A stretch of DNA of 64,000 nucleotides from Myxococcales bacterium (GTDB taxonomy: Bacteria; Myxococcota_A; Polyangia; Polyangiales; Polyangiaceae): the NCBI GenBank assembly GCA_016191785.1, contig JACPVJ010000124.1, forward strand, positions 1 through 64,000. The letters run 5' to 3'. The notes beneath the pieces are model-generated. The model was not told the DNA's origin, made no database searches, and worked only from the letters and a program-made list of their open reading frames with translations. The translations under genes were made by a program, and so were the position numbers. Positions 52,415 through 61,927 of this stretch are shown here, piece after piece; position 1 is the first letter of the stretch, and each line of letters begins with the position of its first letter.

Positions 52415-55400
52415 TCAGGGCGCGGGTTGGGGTTGGATCCGTGACCAGTACCGGTACTTCAGCACGAGCTGGATGTCCTCGATGCGGTTCCACATCAGAT
52501 AGGGCGAGTCCCAGATCCGGAGCCGATAGCTGCCGTCCAGCGGCCGCCCGCGGTACTCGGGCTTCTCGATGCCCGGCTGCGCGAGCAGGTTCTGGTCCCC
52601 CGAGCCGATGGGCAGCGTCACGTACTTCTCGGCCGCCAGCGCCTTGCCGTGGTTGATGCCCGCGGAGCCGAAGTTGAAGATCTGAGCGATGCCGTCCCGC
52701 GGAAGCACCGGCACGCTGAACGCATCGTGATCGATGCTGTACTCGACGAACGCGCTGCCGAAGCACGACTGGCTGGGGTTGGCGGTGCAGTCGTAGACCC
52801 CCGTGCCCACCAGGTTCAGCGCCAGCGTGATGTGCCGGAAGTTGAAGTTGCCGGCCGCGAGCTTGCCGGCCAGGCGCGAGTTGCCCGACGCGAGCTGCGT
52901 CGTATCGATCGCGATGGGGGCTACGAGCTCGTAGTAGCACTGCTTGTTCGTGTCACAGGCGTACTTGAACGCTTGCTGCAGGCTCTCGGGGCTCGCGCTG
53001 CTGCACTGGCTGGTCACCTGCAGCCGGGACGCTCCGGTGTGGGCATACGCGGTGGGCTTGGAGCCTGGCGCGGCCTGTTCCAGCTGCAGGTTGGCGATCA
53101 ACACGCTGCCTGGCGTGCCGCTGTGGGACGCCCAGATCACGACGCGGTGGGTGCCCGACTGCGCCGCTTTTACCTCGAGCGTCCGGCGCTCGCTCCACTG
53201 CACCTTGTCGGTGATGCTCGCCGGGCGGAAGGGGATGATCGGTGGGTGCGCGACCTCTTTCCCGTTGGGATCGACGATGGCAACGCGGTACGCCGGTGAG
53301 TCCTGGGTCGCGAAGCCTCCGTCGGCGTTCCTGGCCTGGTCCCACCACGACAGCACGTAGCTCGAGCCAGCGACCAGCTCCACCGCCTGCGAGACCGTAC
53401 GCGGAGCGGAGAAGCCACCGCTCCCGGCGTCTCCAGAGCCCGCGTCGCCCGCTCCGCCGTCCACGGCCGCGGCGGCCGCAGCGGGCACGTCGTGCAGCCA
53501 CGAGAACCCGCCCACGGGAGCGATCTCGGGGGGCGCCGGCGGGGTCGCCACCGCGCCCTGCGGCGTGACTCGAAGACAATACGCATCCTGCGCCCCGCAG
53601 GCGTCGAGATCCCAGCCGCGCTCCACCGAAGCGTTGCCGTCCGAGACGAAATCGTGGCCGGTGAGGTCGTCCGAGAAGAGCAGCAGGTTCGGGCCCTCTT
53701 TCACGCACGCGCCCGGCGGACCGAGCAAGTCGTCGCGGAGAGACACCACCGCGGTGTCGTCCCCGTCGTGGGAGGGGTACTCGATGTTGTAGTACTCGAC
53801 GAAGTTCTCGAGCTTGTCGACGTAGTCGCCGATGTACTGATCCACGAAGTCGTTGATGACGTCGGCCTCGGCGCTCTCGAGCTCCGTGGGTTGTCCGCCG
53901 TCCGGCTCCTCGAACTTTCGCAGCTTTTCGTAGTCGATGCCGGTGAGGTCGCACACGTCATCGGCCCACTGCTGGGGCGGCTCGAGCGGCCCGACCTTCT
54001 CTTTGAACGTCGACAGCCGTGCCCCGAGGCGCTGCTCGACCGCGAGGCGAGCCACGTACGCCAGGTACTTTGCCTCCTTCACCGCGGCCTCGTAGCGCTT
54101 CTTCTTGATCGAGTAGAGCCGCCGCTGCACGGTGTTCACCGGGAGCTTCACCACCTTCCCGTTGGGGTCCACCACGTAGTCGGCTCCGCTGCCCTTCGCG
54201 GCCTGGTAGTTGGCCTTGGCCTCGCTCATGCGGAGCTGCTCTACCAGGTTCGCCACGTTCGTGGCCGACACCAGGATCTCGCTCAACGAGTTCTTCAGAT
54301 GTGTGTAGACCGGGCCCGTGCTCAGTGCCAGCTGGTTCAGCGCCTGCTCGATCTTGTTGTCCTTGTCCTGGGCCGCCAGCACCTCGAGCTCCTTGGTCTT
54401 GAACAACATGGCAGTGCCGAACCCGAGCTGAGCTGCCGCGTTTACCGCGGCGGCGGCTGGCTTCGTCCCGACGTCCCCGAGGCTGAACGACCCGAGGAAC
54501 CCCGCCGCGGTGCCGACCATGTTCGCGTGGATGTTCAGCCGCTGGATCGCCAGATTCGCCAGCTCTTTCTTGTCTTGGATCTTGGCCGCGCGGATCGAGT
54601 TCCGCGCCGCGCCCACCGCGTCGTAGAGCTGCCCCAGATCGCCCGAGACGTTGTTCCAGCCCTGGTCGAGCGACCGGAGCGAGTTCGCGAGCTCGAGCAA
54701 GAAGATGCCGTGCTGGCCCTTGCTCTCACCCCCGCCCACCTTCAGCTTGGTGAAGTCGTCGACCACGCTCTTGGGCAGCTGCTCGAGGGTGATGTTGCTG
54801 ACCTGCCGGCCTGCCTGCTTCGAGAGGTAGTCGATCCAGAGCACGAAGGCGTCGATGTGCTCGATCGTCTCGAGCTTAGGGCGGGAGGTGATCTGACCCA
54901 GAGCGCCGCCGATCGAGAGGTTGCACGCCAGCACCATCGCCTGCGCGAGCTGCGCCGCCGCCCCGCAGGCCCCCATCGGCGGGTACGAGTTCACGAAGAT
55001 CTGCGCCCGGTCCGCCGGCCCGCAAACCTGCGGCCCGAGCAGCCGTCGCGTGTAGCGCGCGGCGTGGACGCCGTCGTTGGGGAACGGCATCGCTTCAAGG
55101 ACGTCGTTCGTGCAGCTCGCGTCGATCCACTGCAGGCCCGTCGTGCCCAGGCTCACCCCGGTGCCGCCGAGGGTCTTGGGGTGGCGGCACTGCGAGAGCG
55201 GCACGTCCACCGTGCTTCGAAGCGAGAACGAGTTCAGTAGTCCCAGCCCCTTCACAGCGGGGTCCGGCTCGCTATCGGGGAAGTAGGGGATGACCTGCTT
55301 GGCACGGTCGTACCCGTTGCCCCACCCGCCAGGCATCCATCCGACATCCCAGAACGAAGTGAACGCTTCCCGGTTCTTGTCCACGTCGAGCCAGAGCGTG

Positions 55401-58400
55401 CCGCCCTCGAGCGGCCGGCTGCACAGCTTGCCCCAGTTCTTTCCGCGACGGAGCGCCTCGACGGCGGCCCGCCCCTTCTCGTGGCTGGCGGTTGGCCCCC
55501 CGTCCGGGTCGCCCGTGTACCGCACCAGCCCGCCCTGCTCGCACGTCATCCCGTCGAACGACAGGCCCTGCTGCTGGAGCCACGCCGCCAGATCCTTGCT
55601 GTCGAAGCCGGTGACCTCCTTGTTCTTCGCCGCCGCGTGCAGGTAGCGCCCGGCAGGGGCGGAGTAGAGATCGGTCAGCCACAACGGGATTTCAGTGGAG
55701 ATATCGTAGGTGTTGTACCACTTGAAGCTGCCCGGGACGAGAGCCCCCATCCAGTCTTGGTCACCCTGGATGTTCCCGGAGTCGAGCCAGTAGGTGCCCG
55801 GCTGGCTGACGTCCTCCTTGTACCGCGACGTGCCGTACACCGTCGGCACCGGGGCCCGGGCCACCGTCGGCCAGCTTGCGTTGAAGTTCGCCGCGGGCAC
55901 TTGGGTGTTGAACATCCCGGACGGGATGGTCCCGCTCATGGCACCCAGAAGCCACACGGCACCCTGGACACGCCAGAGGATGAAGCTCGACTCCAGGCTG
56001 GCGCCGGGCCCCTCGGAGCTGCCCAGAGTCTTGGGGCCCCCCGCCGCCAGCCGGCGGAAGGTCTGATCGAACAGGTCGGCGACGCCGCCTTGCTTGCAGT
56101 TGTAGCCCGTGCGACGGCAACCCGGCCAGAAGTCGTCCTGTTTGCTCGAGTCCATCTTCGCTTCGCCGCTCGACTTCAGGCGCCACTCCCCGGTGGGATC
56201 GACCTCGACCGACAGCGTGCTTGCCAGCACCTCGAGCTGGGGGTCGTGCATCCACTCGGCCACGGCCAGGTCTTTCACTGTATTGCCGGCGAACTTGTCC
56301 TTGAGCGACGCCGGGATCGGCGCCACCACGTCGCACTTGCCCGGCGCGCCGCCGACGCTCGGACCGACGTACGGGGACAGGCCGAGGGCGCCCGTCTCGA
56401 TCGTGTTCGTGTTCTTCGGACCGTTGACCGACACCGCGCCGCACAGAGGGTTGGCCGGCTTCTCGGCGCACCCGAGCCTTGCCTTCGCGAAGTCGAGCTT
56501 CTCCTTCGCACTCAGCTGCTTCAGCGGGTCGTCCGTGAGGAAGACCAAGTCGTACTTGTCTTCGGCCAGGCAGTTCTTAAGGTTCTGATCGCCGTCCGGC
56601 GCCGACACCTTCCCGTTGTTCACCTCGACCTGGTCCAGTGAGGTGTAGTCGCCGCAGATCTCTGCCAGATCTTCCTGCGCTGCCTCTCGCCGGAAGTCCT
56701 GGTCCAGGCCGAGCTTGATCAGCTCCTCGCCCAGCGCGTCCGCCTTGACCGCGGCCTGACGCGCCACGGTCAGGTAGTGCCGGAAGCTGTTTTCGTACTG
56801 ATCCGAGTCGGAGGTCAGCTCGTTCTCGAGCGGCACGAAGAGATCCTTCGGCATTCCATTGCAGTACACCGGGCCCTCGCTCACACCCGGAAGCCCGATG
56901 CCGATGGTGTTCGCGTGGGACTTGGAGAGCCCCAAGATGGCGTTCAGGTGCTGCTGCTGCTTGGCGCTGACGGAAGTGGCGGTGCCGCCCACCAGGTTGG
57001 CGCCCACGGTCAGCGGGTGCCGCAACGCGAGCGCGCCAAGCACCTTGCCCTTGGCCCCCGGCGAGCTCGGGTCGTGCAACTGCACCACGTACAGGTTCTC
57101 GGGAGAGCTCGTGCTGCCGAGGTACTTGGGTTGGAACTGCGGAACGCTCCCGGCGTTGAACGCGAACACGCCATAGGTGCCATCGAATCCGGTCGCCCGG
57201 CGCATCCCGGCGTCCATTTGGGTGACCGAGGCGTAGACCGGCTTGGCCACGTACTTGTCCGCGAAGCCCTCCGGACAGCTCGAGCGCAGGCGCGCCGCGC
57301 AGTCGGCCACCCACGCGGGGCCGTGCACCAGCACCAGCTGCTGCTGCATCTCGGCGGCGGTGCTCGCGGCGAAGTCACTGGGCTCGAACCCAAGCGTCGC
57401 GATCCAGACCGCGCCCGGCCCCCCCGAATCGGAAGGCAAGCTGGTGGCGATCACGCGGCCCGGCCCGGTCCACGCGCGCACCTCGCCCGCGGCGTCCTCG
57501 CTCTGCTTCAGCGCGTCTTCCAGCAACGAGAGCTGCTGCTCGCGGACGGCCTCTCTGAGCACCACGAGGCGGCGCTGGAGCGTCTGACCGATCGAGTACG
57601 AGTCCTGAAACGCGGTCCGAACCGCCGTGCTCGCGTAGATCTGCCCGATGGCGCCGCCGAACTCGTCGCACTGCCCAAGCTGCTGGATGGTGCCGACGCG
57701 GGCGGTGAAGTCCGTCGCCAGATCTTGTCGCGGCATCCCACCCTCGAGGGCGATCGCGCCCAGGCTGGCGAGGTCCGTCGACACGTGCCCGGGCTTCAGC
57801 CCCGCGCTGAGCGCCGCGGTCGGAGCCGCGCTGCTGCCTTGGTTCGTGAGCAACTGGTACTGCTGAAAGCTGGCCTCGAGCGCGAACGTCAGATCGCCAT
57901 CGGTGAGGTCGTTCATCACGTAACCGACCGACTTGCCAGCCAGCTCCCCGGCGTAGACGGGATCCGTCGCGGCAAACCCGTTGGCCAGCGCGCCCACCTC
58001 GACCAGCTGCTTGTGGACGGCCTCGCGAGCCTGACCGATCTTGTCCGTCGGGACGATGATCCCGGCGCCTTGGATCACCTCCGTGGCCAGCTTCTGGCCC
58101 GGGGTCCGAAGGCCCTGGTGCCTGATCCGCGCGTCCAGATCGGCGCCGTAGCCCTTCTCGACCGCCTCGGCCACGGGCACGCCGCCGCACTTCGGATCGC
58201 TGGTGAAGAAGAAGGGGTTCCCTGTCGGGACCGGAGACAGCTCCCACCGCCCGGCCACCACGCGCACCGCGTGGGCAAGCGTGTTGTACCGTCCGTTGGC
58301 GTTGTCGCGCTGTCCCCACGCGATCTCGCTGCCGCGCACGTGGTCGGTCGCCCGAGCGCGACGCTTCGCGGCCCCGGCCAGATCGGCCTCGACCGACTTG

Positions 58401-59485
58401 TCGATCAGCTCGTCGAGCAGCCGACTGGCGGTGCGGAGCACCTGCGTCTGATACCGCAGGCGCAGCTCGGCGATGGCCGGCACCGTGGCCAGGGTGATGT
58501 TGGGGTCGGCGTCGGGGAAGTACTTCGTCGCGATCGTGGATCCGAAGAGCCAGCTCGCGTTGGCGGTGCCGAACTGACCGTCCTTCGCCGCCCGGGCATA
58601 GGCACCGGAGCACGCGTCTTCGGTGCTGCCGGGGATCGGCGCCATGTCGTTCATGGCCAGGGTCGCGAGCAGGTAGATCGCGAGATCCCTCGCGATGAAC
58701 CGATCCTTGTTCGACTGAACCGGGATCTTCCAGGGGCCCGTGGGCAGGCCGTCGAGCGGGGGCATGGCTGCCACCCGGGTCCAGCGGATGGTGCTGACCG
58801 CGTCGGCGACCGCGCTCAGCTCGTTCGCGACGCATAAGAGCGCGTCATTATACGCAATCTGCTGATCACAGCTCTGGGGCGGGGCGGGGGTCGAGCTGCC
58901 GCCCGGGAAGATGCTCCATGAACCCAGGTCCCACGGCGGCACGACCGGCGGACCGTTGAGGTGCGGGTTGGCCCCGGGGTCGGCGACGACCGAGCGGGAC
59001 GCGGGGAAGCCGCACTCGGCGGCGGCGCCGTAGACCAGCGCCCAACCGCTGATGCCGCTCAGCTCTTGCTCGACCACCGCGCCGCCGTCGTCGCTGCCGA
59101 TCACTGCCTGCGGCTTCGAGCCGGGGCCGGGGTTCTTCGTGCCGGCGGCGCCACCGGCCGCGGTGAGCTTGGGCGGCCCGGAGGCCATCAGCTCGGCCGG
59201 CGACCCGGGGGCCTTGCCGGCCGGGGCCTGGGCGAGCGGCTGATCGCCGAAGCCGAGCTCGCGCACCGGGCGCAGATCCACCCGCTTCGCGCTCGCCCCT
59301 TCGCCGACGAAGATCTTGATCGACCACTCGCTCGCGGCGGGCTCGGCGGGTTGCTTGGCTCGCGGTGAGTCCGCGCCGTCCGAGCACGACGACAGCGGCA
59401 GGGCCGCCGCGACCAGCACGGCCGCGAACCAGCGCCAGGATTGGGTCCATTCGAGCTTCGATTTCAGGGACAGGTGGCTGGCCAT
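52415..59485 (-). CDS. Giant (2356-aa) lipoprotein, possible TcA-like partner of the RHS toxin
   Basis: Start ATG 59485. The signal peptide ends LPLSSC, so Cys34 is lipidated. The N-terminal 1600 residues are helical and beta segments without a recognised domain. Residues about 1640-1850 are long amphipathic helices, then a short Asp/Glu-rich part. Residues about 1930-2120 look like a carbohydrate-binding beta-sandwich (SYVLSWWDQARNADGG, THRVVIWASHSGTPGSVLIA). The last 40 residues (SYRLRIWDSPYLMWNRIED, VLKYRYWSRI) are strongly beta and aromatic. Order and neighbourhood recall TcA, which pairs with TcB-TcC, but homology is not established. It overlaps the preceding gene by 22 nt. Confidence 0.75.
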   Translation of the reverse strand: MASHLSLKSKLEWTQSWRWFAAVLVAAALPLSSCSDGADSPRAKQPAEPAASEWSIKIFVGEGASAKRVDLRPVRELGFGDQPLAQAPAGKAPGSPAELMASGPPKLTAAGGAAGTKNPGPGSKPQAVIGSDDGGAVVEQELSGISGWALVYGAAAECGFPASRSVVADPGANPHLNGPPVVPPWDLGSWSIFPGGSSTPAPPQSCDQQIAYNDALLCVANELSAVADAVSTIRWTRVAAMPPLDGLPTGPWKIPVQSNKDRFIARDLAIYLLATLAMNDMAPIPGSTEDACSGAYARAAKDGQFGTANASWLFGSTIATKYFPDADPNITLATVPAIAELRLRYQTQVLRTASRLLDELIDKSVEADLAGAAKRRARATDHVRGSEIAWGQRDNANGRYNTLAHAVRVVAGRWELSPVPTGNPFFFTSDPKCGGVPVAEAVEKGYGADLDARIRHQGLRTPGQKLATEVIQGAGIIVPTDKIGQAREAVHKQLVEVGALANGFAATDPVYAGELAGKSVGYVMNDLTDGDLTFALEASFQQYQLLTNQGSSAAPTAALSAGLKPGHVSTDLASLGAIALEGGMPRQDLATDFTARVGTIQQLGQCDEFGGAIGQIYASTAVRTAFQDSYSIGQTLQRRLVVLREAVREQQLSLLEDALKQSEDAAGEVRAWTGPGRVIATSLPSDSGGPGAVWIATLGFEPSDFAASTAAEMQQQLVLVHGPAWVADCAARLRSSCPEGFADKYVAKPVYASVTQMDAGMRRATGFDGTYGVFAFNAGSVPQFQPKYLGSTSSPENLYVVQLHDPSSPGAKGKVLGALALRHPLTVGANLVGGTATSVSAKQQQHLNAILGLSKSHANTIGIGLPGVSEGPVYCNGMPKDLFVPLENELTSDSDQYENSFRHYLTVARQAAVKADALGEELIKLGLDQDFRREAAQEDLAEICGDYTSLDQVEVNNGKVSAPDGDQNLKNCLAEDKYDLVFLTDDPLKQLSAKEKLDFAKARLGCAEKPANPLCGAVSVNGPKNTNTIETGALGLSPYVGPSVGGAPGKCDVVAPIPASLKDKFAGNTVKDLAVAEWMHDPQLEVLASTLSVEVDPTGEWRLKSSGEAKMDSSKQDDFWPGCRRTGYNCKQGGVADLFDQTFRRLAAGGPKTLGSSEGPGASLESSFILWRVQGAVWLLGAMSGTIPSGMFNTQVPAANFNASWPTVARAPVPTVYGTSRYKEDVSQPGTYWLDSGNIQGDQDWMGALVPGSFKWYNTYDISTEIPLWLTDLYSAPAGRYLHAAAKNKEVTGFDSKDLAAWLQQQGLSFDGMTCEQGGLVRYTGDPDGGPTASHEKGRAAVEALRRGKNWGKLCSRPLEGGTLWLDVDKNREAFTSFWDVGWMPGGWGNGYDRAKQVIPYFPDSEPDPAVKGLGLLNSFSLRSTVDVPLSQCRHPKTLGGTGVSLGTTGLQWIDASCTNDVLEAMPFPNDGVHAARYTRRLLGPQVCGPADRAQIFVNSYPPMGACGAAAQLAQAMVLACNLSIGGALGQITSRPKLETIEHIDAFVLWIDYLSKQAGRQVSNITLEQLPKSVVDDFTKLKVGGGESKGQHGIFLLELANSLRSLDQGWNNVSGDLGQLYDAVGAARNSIRAAKIQDKKELANLAIQRLNIHANMVGTAAGFLGSFSLGDVGTKPAAAAVNAAAQLGFGTAMLFKTKELEVLAAQDKDNKIEQALNQLALSTGPVYTHLKNSLSEILVSATNVANLVEQLRMSEAKANYQAAKGSGADYVVDPNGKVVKLPVNTVQRRLYSIKKKRYEAAVKEAKYLAYVARLAVEQRLGARLSTFKEKVGPLEPPQQWADDVCDLTGIDYEKLRKFEEPDGGQPTELESAEADVINDFVDQYIGDYVDKLENFVEYYNIEYPSHDGDDTAVVSLRDDLLGPPGACVKEGPNLLLFSDDLTGHDFVSDGNASVERGWDLDACGAQDAYCLRVTPQGAVATPPAPPEIAPVGGFSWLHDVPAAAAAAVDGGAGDAGSGDAGSGGFSAPRTVSQAVELVAGSSYVLSWWDQARNADGGFATQDSPAYRVAIVDPNGKEVAHPPIIPFRPASITDKVQWSERRTLEVKAAQSGTHRVVIWASHSGTPGSVLIANLQLEQAAPGSKPTAYAHTGASRLQVTSQCSSASPESLQQAFKYACDTNKQCYYELVAPIAIDTTQLASGNSRLAGKLAAGNFNFRHITLALNLVGTGVYDCTANPSQSCFGSAFVEYSIDHDAFSVPVLPRDGIAQIFNFGSAGINHGKALAAEKYVTLPIGSGDQNLLAQPGIEKPEYRGRPLDGSYRLRIWDSPYLMWNRIEDIQLVLKYRYWSRIQPQPAP

Positions 59486-60312
59486 TGCACTTGCTCCACG
59501 GTGGCGTTGACGGCGGGGGCGTTGGGGTCGTTGGTGAGAACGTAGACGTTCTGGAAGGTTGTTTGGGCCACGTCGCACTGCGACTCTTGGCCGGTCAGGC
59601 AGTAGTGCTTCGGGTCGTCGAGGTAGTCGATCTTGATGAACCACGGCTTGGGCACCGTCACCTTCATCCCGGTGGTGTAGGGCAAGGCGTTCGCCAGCCC
59701 GATGCCATAGACCGTGTTCCCGTTGCCGCAGTGCTTGATGCACGCCGGGTCGGTGCCCGGCTTGGACGGCGTGCGGATCACGTACGGGAAGGCCGGCTTG
59801 GTGCTCGTGCTGTAGAAGGTGTCTCCGCACATGGACAACGCGCAGCTCGCGCTCGGCCCGCCGCAGCTGTTCGAGCAGTCGATGATCGGCGTCTTGGTGG
59901 GACACGGATCGTCCTTCCACTGCGTGCCGCCGGTGCCGCCGGTGCTCGCGTCACCCGCGCTGCCGTCGCCGCCCGCGCTCCCGTCGCCGCCTGCAGCGCC
60001 GCCCGTGCCCGCGCCACCGCTGCCACCGCTGCCAGCTGCGCCGCCGCTGCCGCCGCTGCCGCCGCAGTCGCACGCGCTCCAGGTGCTGTCGGCGCTGCAG
60101 CTCTGCGCGCCGTTGCACTGGCCGGGGCCCAGGCAGGCGCGCGTGTCGCCTTGCTGGCACGGGCCGGACGACGAGTCGTCACCCCCGCTGTCCGAGCCGC
60201 AGGCGCTGGCGACGAGCCAGAGAGGCGCGAGGAGCGCGAGGGCGCTGGTGGCTTGGCGCGCCGCGCGCGCGGTTCGTCGAGCCCGTGGGTCTTCCTTGGT
60301 CGTGTTGCGCAT
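59464..60312 (-). CDS. Small Cys-rich lipoprotein, first gene of the toxin operon
   Basis: 282 aa. The signal region has an Arg-rich start and ends LVASAC, with lipidated Cys near residue 38. Four cysteine pairs follow in a knottin-like module (CQQGDTRACLGPGQCNGAQS), then a 60-residue Gly/Ala/Ser linker and a C-terminal domain with eight more cysteines (IIDCSNSCGGPSASCALSMC). It overlaps the start of the giant lipoprotein gene by 22 nt, so translation is coupled. Binding or display at the outer surface is likely; no family was identified. Confidence 0.75.
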   Translation of the reverse strand: MRNTTKEDPRARRTARAARQATSALALLAPLWLVASACGSDSGGDDSSSGPCQQGDTRACLGPGQCNGAQSCSADSTWSACDCGGSGGSGGAAGSGGSGGAGTGGAAGGDGSAGGDGSAGDASTGGTGGTQWKDDPCPTKTPIIDCSNSCGGPSASCALSMCGDTFYSTSTKPAFPYVIRTPSKPGTDPACIKHCGNGNTVYGIGLANALPYTTGMKVTVPKPWFIKIDYLDDPKHYCLTGQESQCDVAQTTFQNVYVLTNDPNAPAVNATVEQVQWPATCP

Positions 60313-60892
60313 CGTCGTCCCTCGCGTGGCTACCCGCTTCCGGCCGCGTGGATCTTCGCTGTCGGCGAGCGGCCGTTCAATGGACGTTTGATGGACGTTT
60401 CGGCGCCGATGTAGGTGCGCTCAGCCGGGCCGCCAGCCGGTCGAGGCAGGCCGTTTCTCAGGGGCAATCCGAACCGCCCGCTCGGTGTAGGTGTCCATTT
60501 GGAGTTTGTTGATCGAGGCACGGCCAGCCCGCTTTCCCCGCGAGGCCGCCCACCGCCCCCGCGCTTCGAGAGCTGACACCCGGCCGCCGTGATCGAAATG
60601 ACCAAGGTCAATTCACCCACGTGAACGTGCGACGTGCACGCGCGCGGCAGCTCGCGACTGTCTCGAGACGAGACACGACGACCACGCGACACCTGGCAGA
60701 TCTGCCAGGTGTCATCCCCATCGAAATGTGCATGCGCAGGAAGAACGCCTGCTGCCCAAGCCCCCGGCCCCCTGGGCGCGAAGGCCCGCGAACCCACGGA
60801 ACACTCCGTTTCGCGCTTGGGCCCCGCGGCCCGGCGCGCCGCGTTTGACGACGTCTCGCGTCGGGGCGAACATTCGCCCCCCCGCGACTGCC
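60313..60892. other. 580-nt intergenic region between toxin operon and kinase
   Basis: It separates the divergent starts at 60312 and 60893. No coding sequence is convincing. It holds two copies of tggacgttt 11 nt apart (60381-60389, 60392-60400), two copies of tgtaggtg 76 nt apart (60410-60417, 60486-60493), a 10-bp palindrome gtctcgagac (60660-60669) and a 26-bp palindrome (60688-60713). This is unusually rich in sequence symmetry and probably carries the promoters and control sites of both units. Confidence 0.6.
60688..60713. promoter_or_regulatory. 26-bp perfect palindrome upstream of the kinase gene
   Basis: Bases 60688-60700 (gacacctggcaga) are exactly complementary to 60701-60713, with no spacer and agatct in the centre. 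The lack of a loop suggests a dimeric DNA-binding protein site more than an RNA hairpin. It is 180 nt before the kinase start and 376 nt before the toxin operon. Confidence 0.6.
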
Positions 60893-61888
60893 ATGAGCGC
60901 CGCTTCCGCTTACGACGAGCTCCGAGAAGGCACCGCGCTCGGCCCCTATCAGCTGCTGGTGGCGGTCGCGCAGGGCGGTATGGCGCGGGTTTGGGCAGCG
61001 CGCCACGTTCCGACCAACCGCGTGGTCGCGGTCAAGACCATTCGGCCCGAGCTGGCGGGCAACGCGACCTATCAGCGACTGTTCGCCGACGAGGCTCGGT
61101 TCGCGGCCGCGGTGAAGCACCCGAACGTGTGCGAGGTGTTCGGCACCGGCGAGGTCCACGGCGTCCACTACATCGCCATGGAATGGGTGACCGGCGAGAG
61201 CTTGGCCCGGGTGCTCAAGCCGAACCGCGGTGACACGCCGCGGCCGGTCGAGCCGCGCCTCGCGGCCCGCATCATCGCCCAGTGTGCCGACGCCCTGCAC
61301 GCCGCCCACGAGACGCGCGCCGAAGACGGTAGCTTGGTCCGGATCGTTCACGCGGACGTGTCACCGCAAAATCTGATGCTCACCACGACGGGCCGCGCCA
61401 AGTTGGTGGACTTCGGCGTGGCGCGCTCGGTCGCCACCGGGCAGGTGGGCGACTTCCCGCAGATCGACGGCAAGGCAGCGTACATGGCGCCGGAGCATGC
61501 CGCCGGAAAGCGGCTCAGCCGGCTCTCGGACGTGTTCACGCTGGGCGTGTGTCTGTACGAAATCTCGACGGCAGCCCGGCCCTTTGCCACGGGTAATCGA
61601 GAGGCCACGATCGCGCGCCTGCTCGAGGGCGGTTTCCAGTTCCCCTGCGAGATCGTGCCGGACTACCCGCCCGCCCTCGAGCGGATCGTGCGCCGCTCGA
61701 TGGCGATGGAGCCGGCGCATCGCTATCCCTCGGCGCTGCGACTGAAGGCGGCGCTGGAAGAGTGGCTGGCCTATTCCGGGCCCGCGATTCGGGAGAGCGA
61801 TCTGGCCGAGTTCGTCAGGAGCCGAGCGGGCGCCATCATCAGCGAGCGCGAGGGCGCCATCGCTCGCTCGATGGGCGGCCGCGCCTGA
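60893..61888 (+). CDS. Serine/threonine protein kinase (cytoplasmic, atypical catalytic loop)
   Basis: 331 aa from ATG 60893. The kinase domain covers residues about 20-280: glycine loop VAQGGMARVWAAR, Lys in VVAVKTIRP, HADVSPQN as catalytic loop (HRD is expected, the Arg is Ala here), DFG in LVDFGVARS and YMAPE. The Asp and Asn needed for catalysis are kept, so activity is likely. No membrane helix follows; the C-terminal 50 residues are helical. It is divergent from the toxin operon and may respond to signals at the shared intergenic region. Confidence 0.92.
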   Translation: MSAASAYDELREGTALGPYQLLVAVAQGGMARVWAARHVPTNRVVAVKTIRPELAGNATYQRLFADEARFAAAVKHPNVCEVFGTGEVHGVHYIAMEWVTGESLARVLKPNRGDTPRPVEPRLAARIIAQCADALHAAHETRAEDGSLVRIVHADVSPQNLMLTTTGRAKLVDFGVARSVATGQVGDFPQIDGKAAYMAPEHAAGKRLSRLSDVFTLGVCLYEISTAARPFATGNREATIARLLEGGFQFPCEIVPDYPPALERIVRRSMAMEPAHRYPSALRLKAALEEWLAYSGPAIRESDLAEFVRSRAGAIISEREGAIARSMGGRA

Positions 61889-61927
61889 TGCGATTCGAAG
61901 GCGAACGAGCCCGATCAGCGCCGGCGC

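Noticed and set aside
42953..60312. Type VI secretion effector cluster
   Set aside because: No VgrG, PAAR, Hcp or T6SS structural gene is present, and the RHS protein has a Sec signal peptide.
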